NCBI GenBank assembly: GCA_021780975.1
Contig: JAJXXS010000020.1
Coordinates: 1-6,497 of the forward strand
Source: Pseudomonadota bacterium
GTDB taxonomy: Bacteria > Pseudomonadota > Gammaproteobacteria > Burkholderiales > Thiobacillaceae
Direction of reading: 5' to 3'
DNA: 6,497 nt
Shown: in pieces, positions 5,496 through 6,497 of the stretch
How positions within the stretch are numbered: the first letter of the stretch is position 1
How the letters are laid out: each line of letters begins with the position of its first letter
Program-made: the position numbers and the translations under genes
The notes under the pieces: generated by a model
The model's database searches: none
What the model saw: only the letters and a program-made list of their open reading frames with translations
Told to the model about the DNA's origin: nothing

Positions 5496-5728
5496 GGATT
5501 TTCCTCTTTTCCTTCCACCAGCCAATGCTCCAACGTGATGTCGGCAGGGGCATTGGCCTGCTGGTTGCCTTCCCGTATGAGGGTGTAGAGCTCTTCCCTT
5601 AGGATGGGCAATTCACGCGGTCCCTCGATGCCGATGCGTATCTTGCCGGACTCGGCCTGAACCACCACGATGCGGATCTTGTCGCCGATGCGGATGGCTT
5701 CCCCGGTCCGCCGCGTGAGGATCAGCAT
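5492..5728 (-). CDS. csrA: CsrA translational regulator
   Basis: CsrA is a homodimeric RNA-binding protein that recognises GGA motifs, often at ribosome sites, and represses or stabilises messages for flagella, carbon storage and biofilm. The N-terminus MLILTRRTGEAIRIGD and the core IRIGI (30-34) are diagnostic. Arg44, central to RNA binding, is kept (LREEL, 43-47). Position 43 is Leu where E. coli has His. The 78 residues exceed E. coli CsrA (61); the last 20 or so form an extra C-terminal segment, a trait described for CsrA proteins that pair with FliW. The ATG at 5728-5726 is 2 bp after the flgN stop with no good ribosome site, so translation probably depends on flgN. The stop overlaps the fliW start (ATGA). 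Confidence 0.96.
   Translation of the reverse strand: MLILTRRTGEAIRIGDKIRIVVVQAESGKIRIGIEGPRELPILREELYTLIREGNQQANAPADITLEHWLVEGKEENP
5502..5506 (-). promoter_or_regulatory. fliW ribosome binding site inside the csrA 3' end
   Basis: GAGGA on the minus strand (5506-5502) lies 6 nt before the fliW ATG. It decides that start over the longer in-frame reading beginning at 5525. It contains a GGA, the core of CsrA recognition, so CsrA could in principle regulate its own antagonist here. That last point is inference. Confidence 0.6.
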
Positions 5729-5730
5729 GC

Positions 5731-6156
5731 TCAGGCGCTGGCCAGGGGCCGCGAGCCTGCCGTCCTGGTATGGCTGCCGGCAGGGCCATAGTAAGGTTCC
5801 TCGGCGCCGGTGAAGATGCGCAGGGCGCCTTCCACGTGGCGCGTCAGCGCAGCCAGAATGACACCATTCTCGATATTGGCGCGCGCGGCCTTGCCGCCCA
5901 GTTCGCGTATCTCACGCCAGGAGGTCTCTATCTCTCCCCGCAGGAGGGCTTTCCCCCATCGCCCGCGGCGTTCCGTTTCCGCGCGCTCCAAGGCCGCGGC
6001 CAACTCGGTCTTTGTGGCCGCGAGCGTCGGCAGATGTTCGGTCTTGCCCGCCAGGAGGTGGTCGCGTTCCTGGGACAGGGCGTCCAGAAAGCTAAGCAGC
6101 AGGGCTTTTTCCGCTTCCAAAATCCCCGCCAAGGCGGGAGTGTCAACCTGGGTCAT
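5731..6156 (-). CDS. flgN: Flagellar export chaperone FlgN
   Basis: FlgN is the cytoplasmic export chaperone of the hook-filament junction proteins FlgK and FlgL. The 141 residues, predicted almost all helical, fit the family. The most telling part is the C-terminal stretch with Asn94 and Asn97-Gly98 (ANIENGVILAALTRHVEGAL), followed by YGPAG at 123-127, both typical of proteobacterial FlgN. The central region (about 20-90) is rich in Leu, Glu and Arg and looks like coiled coil. The ATG at 6156-6154 has a TGAGG ribosome site that overlaps the flgM stop codon, with 9 bp between the two genes. csrA follows after 2 bp, so flgM, flgN, csrA and fliW form one tight unit. Confidence 0.92.
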   Translation of the reverse strand: MTQVDTPALAGILEAEKALLLSFLDALSQERDHLLAGKTEHLPTLAATKTELAAALERAETERRGRWGKALLRGEIETSWREIRELGGKAARANIENGVILAALTRHVEGALRIFTGAEEPYYGPAGSHTRTAGSRPLASA

Positions 6157-6165
6157 GGGTTTGCC

Positions 6166-6497
6166 TCAGTTGCTGGGCGGCGGCGCCGGAGTTGCGGACA
6201 AAAGGTCGAGATTGTCCTGGATCAGGGAGCGGGCAATGGTCTTCTGGTTGATGACATAAGTGCCCTCGGCAATGCTTTTCTTAAGCCCGGCCAGTCTGGC
6301 CTGAGTTGCTCCGCTTTGCCCGGACGGTGGCATTTCCGCCGCTGCCAGCAGGCGCGCTGCCTGGGAAAGGGTAACGCTGTCACGTACAGGCGCTGCTCCC
6401 GGCCCCCCCTTCGAAGAAGGCGGGCGGGGGGCGGTCGTGGCGCGACGCTGGCTTTCCGCTATGGGATCCAGGGGGGCCACCGGGGCGCTGCTTTTTA
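6166..6497 (-). CDS. flgM: Anti-sigma-28 factor FlgM (5' end cut by window edge)
   Basis: FlgM binds sigma-28 (FliA) until the hook is complete and is then exported, releasing late flagellar transcription. The sigma-binding half is clear: DSVTLSQAARLLAAAE, then ARLAGLKKSIAEGTYVINQ and KTIARSLIQDNLDLL near the C-terminus. The first part is Pro/Ser/Gly-rich and probably disordered. A GTG at 6480-6478 could serve as a start. However, the frame stays open to the window edge and encodes Lys-Ser-Ser-Ala-Pro-Val, which resembles the family N-terminus (MKI-x-Ser-Ser). The true start therefore probably lies a few codons beyond position 6497. It is the first visible gene of the flgM-flgN-csrA-fliW run, and its promoter is outside the window. 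Confidence 0.92.
   Translation of the reverse strand, partial: KSSAPVAPLDPIAESQRRATTAPRPPSSKGGPGAAPVRDSVTLSQAARLLAAAEMPPSGQSGATQARLAGLKKSIAEGTYVINQKTIARSLIQDNLDLLSATPAPPPSN

Noticed and set aside
6125..6138. CCCGCC/GGCGGG inverted repeat with a 2-nt loop in the start of flgN
   Set aside because: The loop is too short for a stable hairpin, and the bases are explained by Ala/Gly codons of FlgN.
6398..6431. C-run then G-run with CTTCGAAG between, inside flgM
   Set aside because: It looks like an imperfect hairpin but is explained by Pro/Gly/Ser codons of the disordered FlgM linker; the two arms do not pair over more than a few bases at a time.

Overview
The window comes from a GC-rich, motile, Gram-negative bacterium. 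The gene families (MoaA/MobB/MoeA/MoaD/MoaE, FlgM/FlgN, a YcgR-type flagellar brake, CsrA plus FliW) suggest a proteobacterium, most likely beta or gamma. The species cannot be fixed from the sequence. Coding density is high. All complete reading frames look intact, and no insertion sequence, phage gene, tRNA, rRNA or CRISPR array is visible.

Layout. (1) Positions 1-598, minus strand: two small exported proteins. One is cut by the left window edge; the other is Cys/His-rich and ends in a Leu-Glu-Arg-Pro-Pro-Arg-Pro tail. They resemble the small accessory proteins often found at the head of heavy-metal RND efflux operons, but that assignment is an inference. (2) Positions 659-4128: a molybdenum cofactor (Moco) locus. 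moaA reads leftward. mobB, moeA, moaD and moaE read rightward from a 65-bp divergent control region. That region holds a sequence resembling a ModE (molybdate-responsive regulator) operator, overlapping a possible moaA promoter. (3) Positions 4263-5000, plus strand: a YcgR-like PilZ-domain flagellar brake. (4) Positions 4980-6497, minus strand: a flagellar regulatory operon in the order flgM-flgN-csrA-fliW. It converges on ycgR, and the two ends overlap by 21 bp.

How the genes work together. MoaA starts pterin synthesis from GTP. MoaD and MoaE form molybdopterin synthase, which adds the dithiolene sulfurs. MoeA inserts molybdate, and MobB is a GTP-binding adaptor linked to nucleotide attachment. 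moaC, moaB/mogA, moeB and mobA are absent here and must lie elsewhere. In the flagellar block, FlgM is the anti-sigma-28 factor, FlgN chaperones the hook-filament junction proteins, CsrA is an RNA-binding translational regulator and FliW is its protein antagonist. YcgR slows the motor when c-di-GMP rises.

Most of the window is well-understood gene content. The items most worth a second look are the ModE-like site, a perfect 19-bp palindrome in an AT-rich island just before moeA, the FliW tail that overlaps the end of ycgR, the flgM-flgN-csrA-fliW arrangement, and the two small exported proteins at the left edge.
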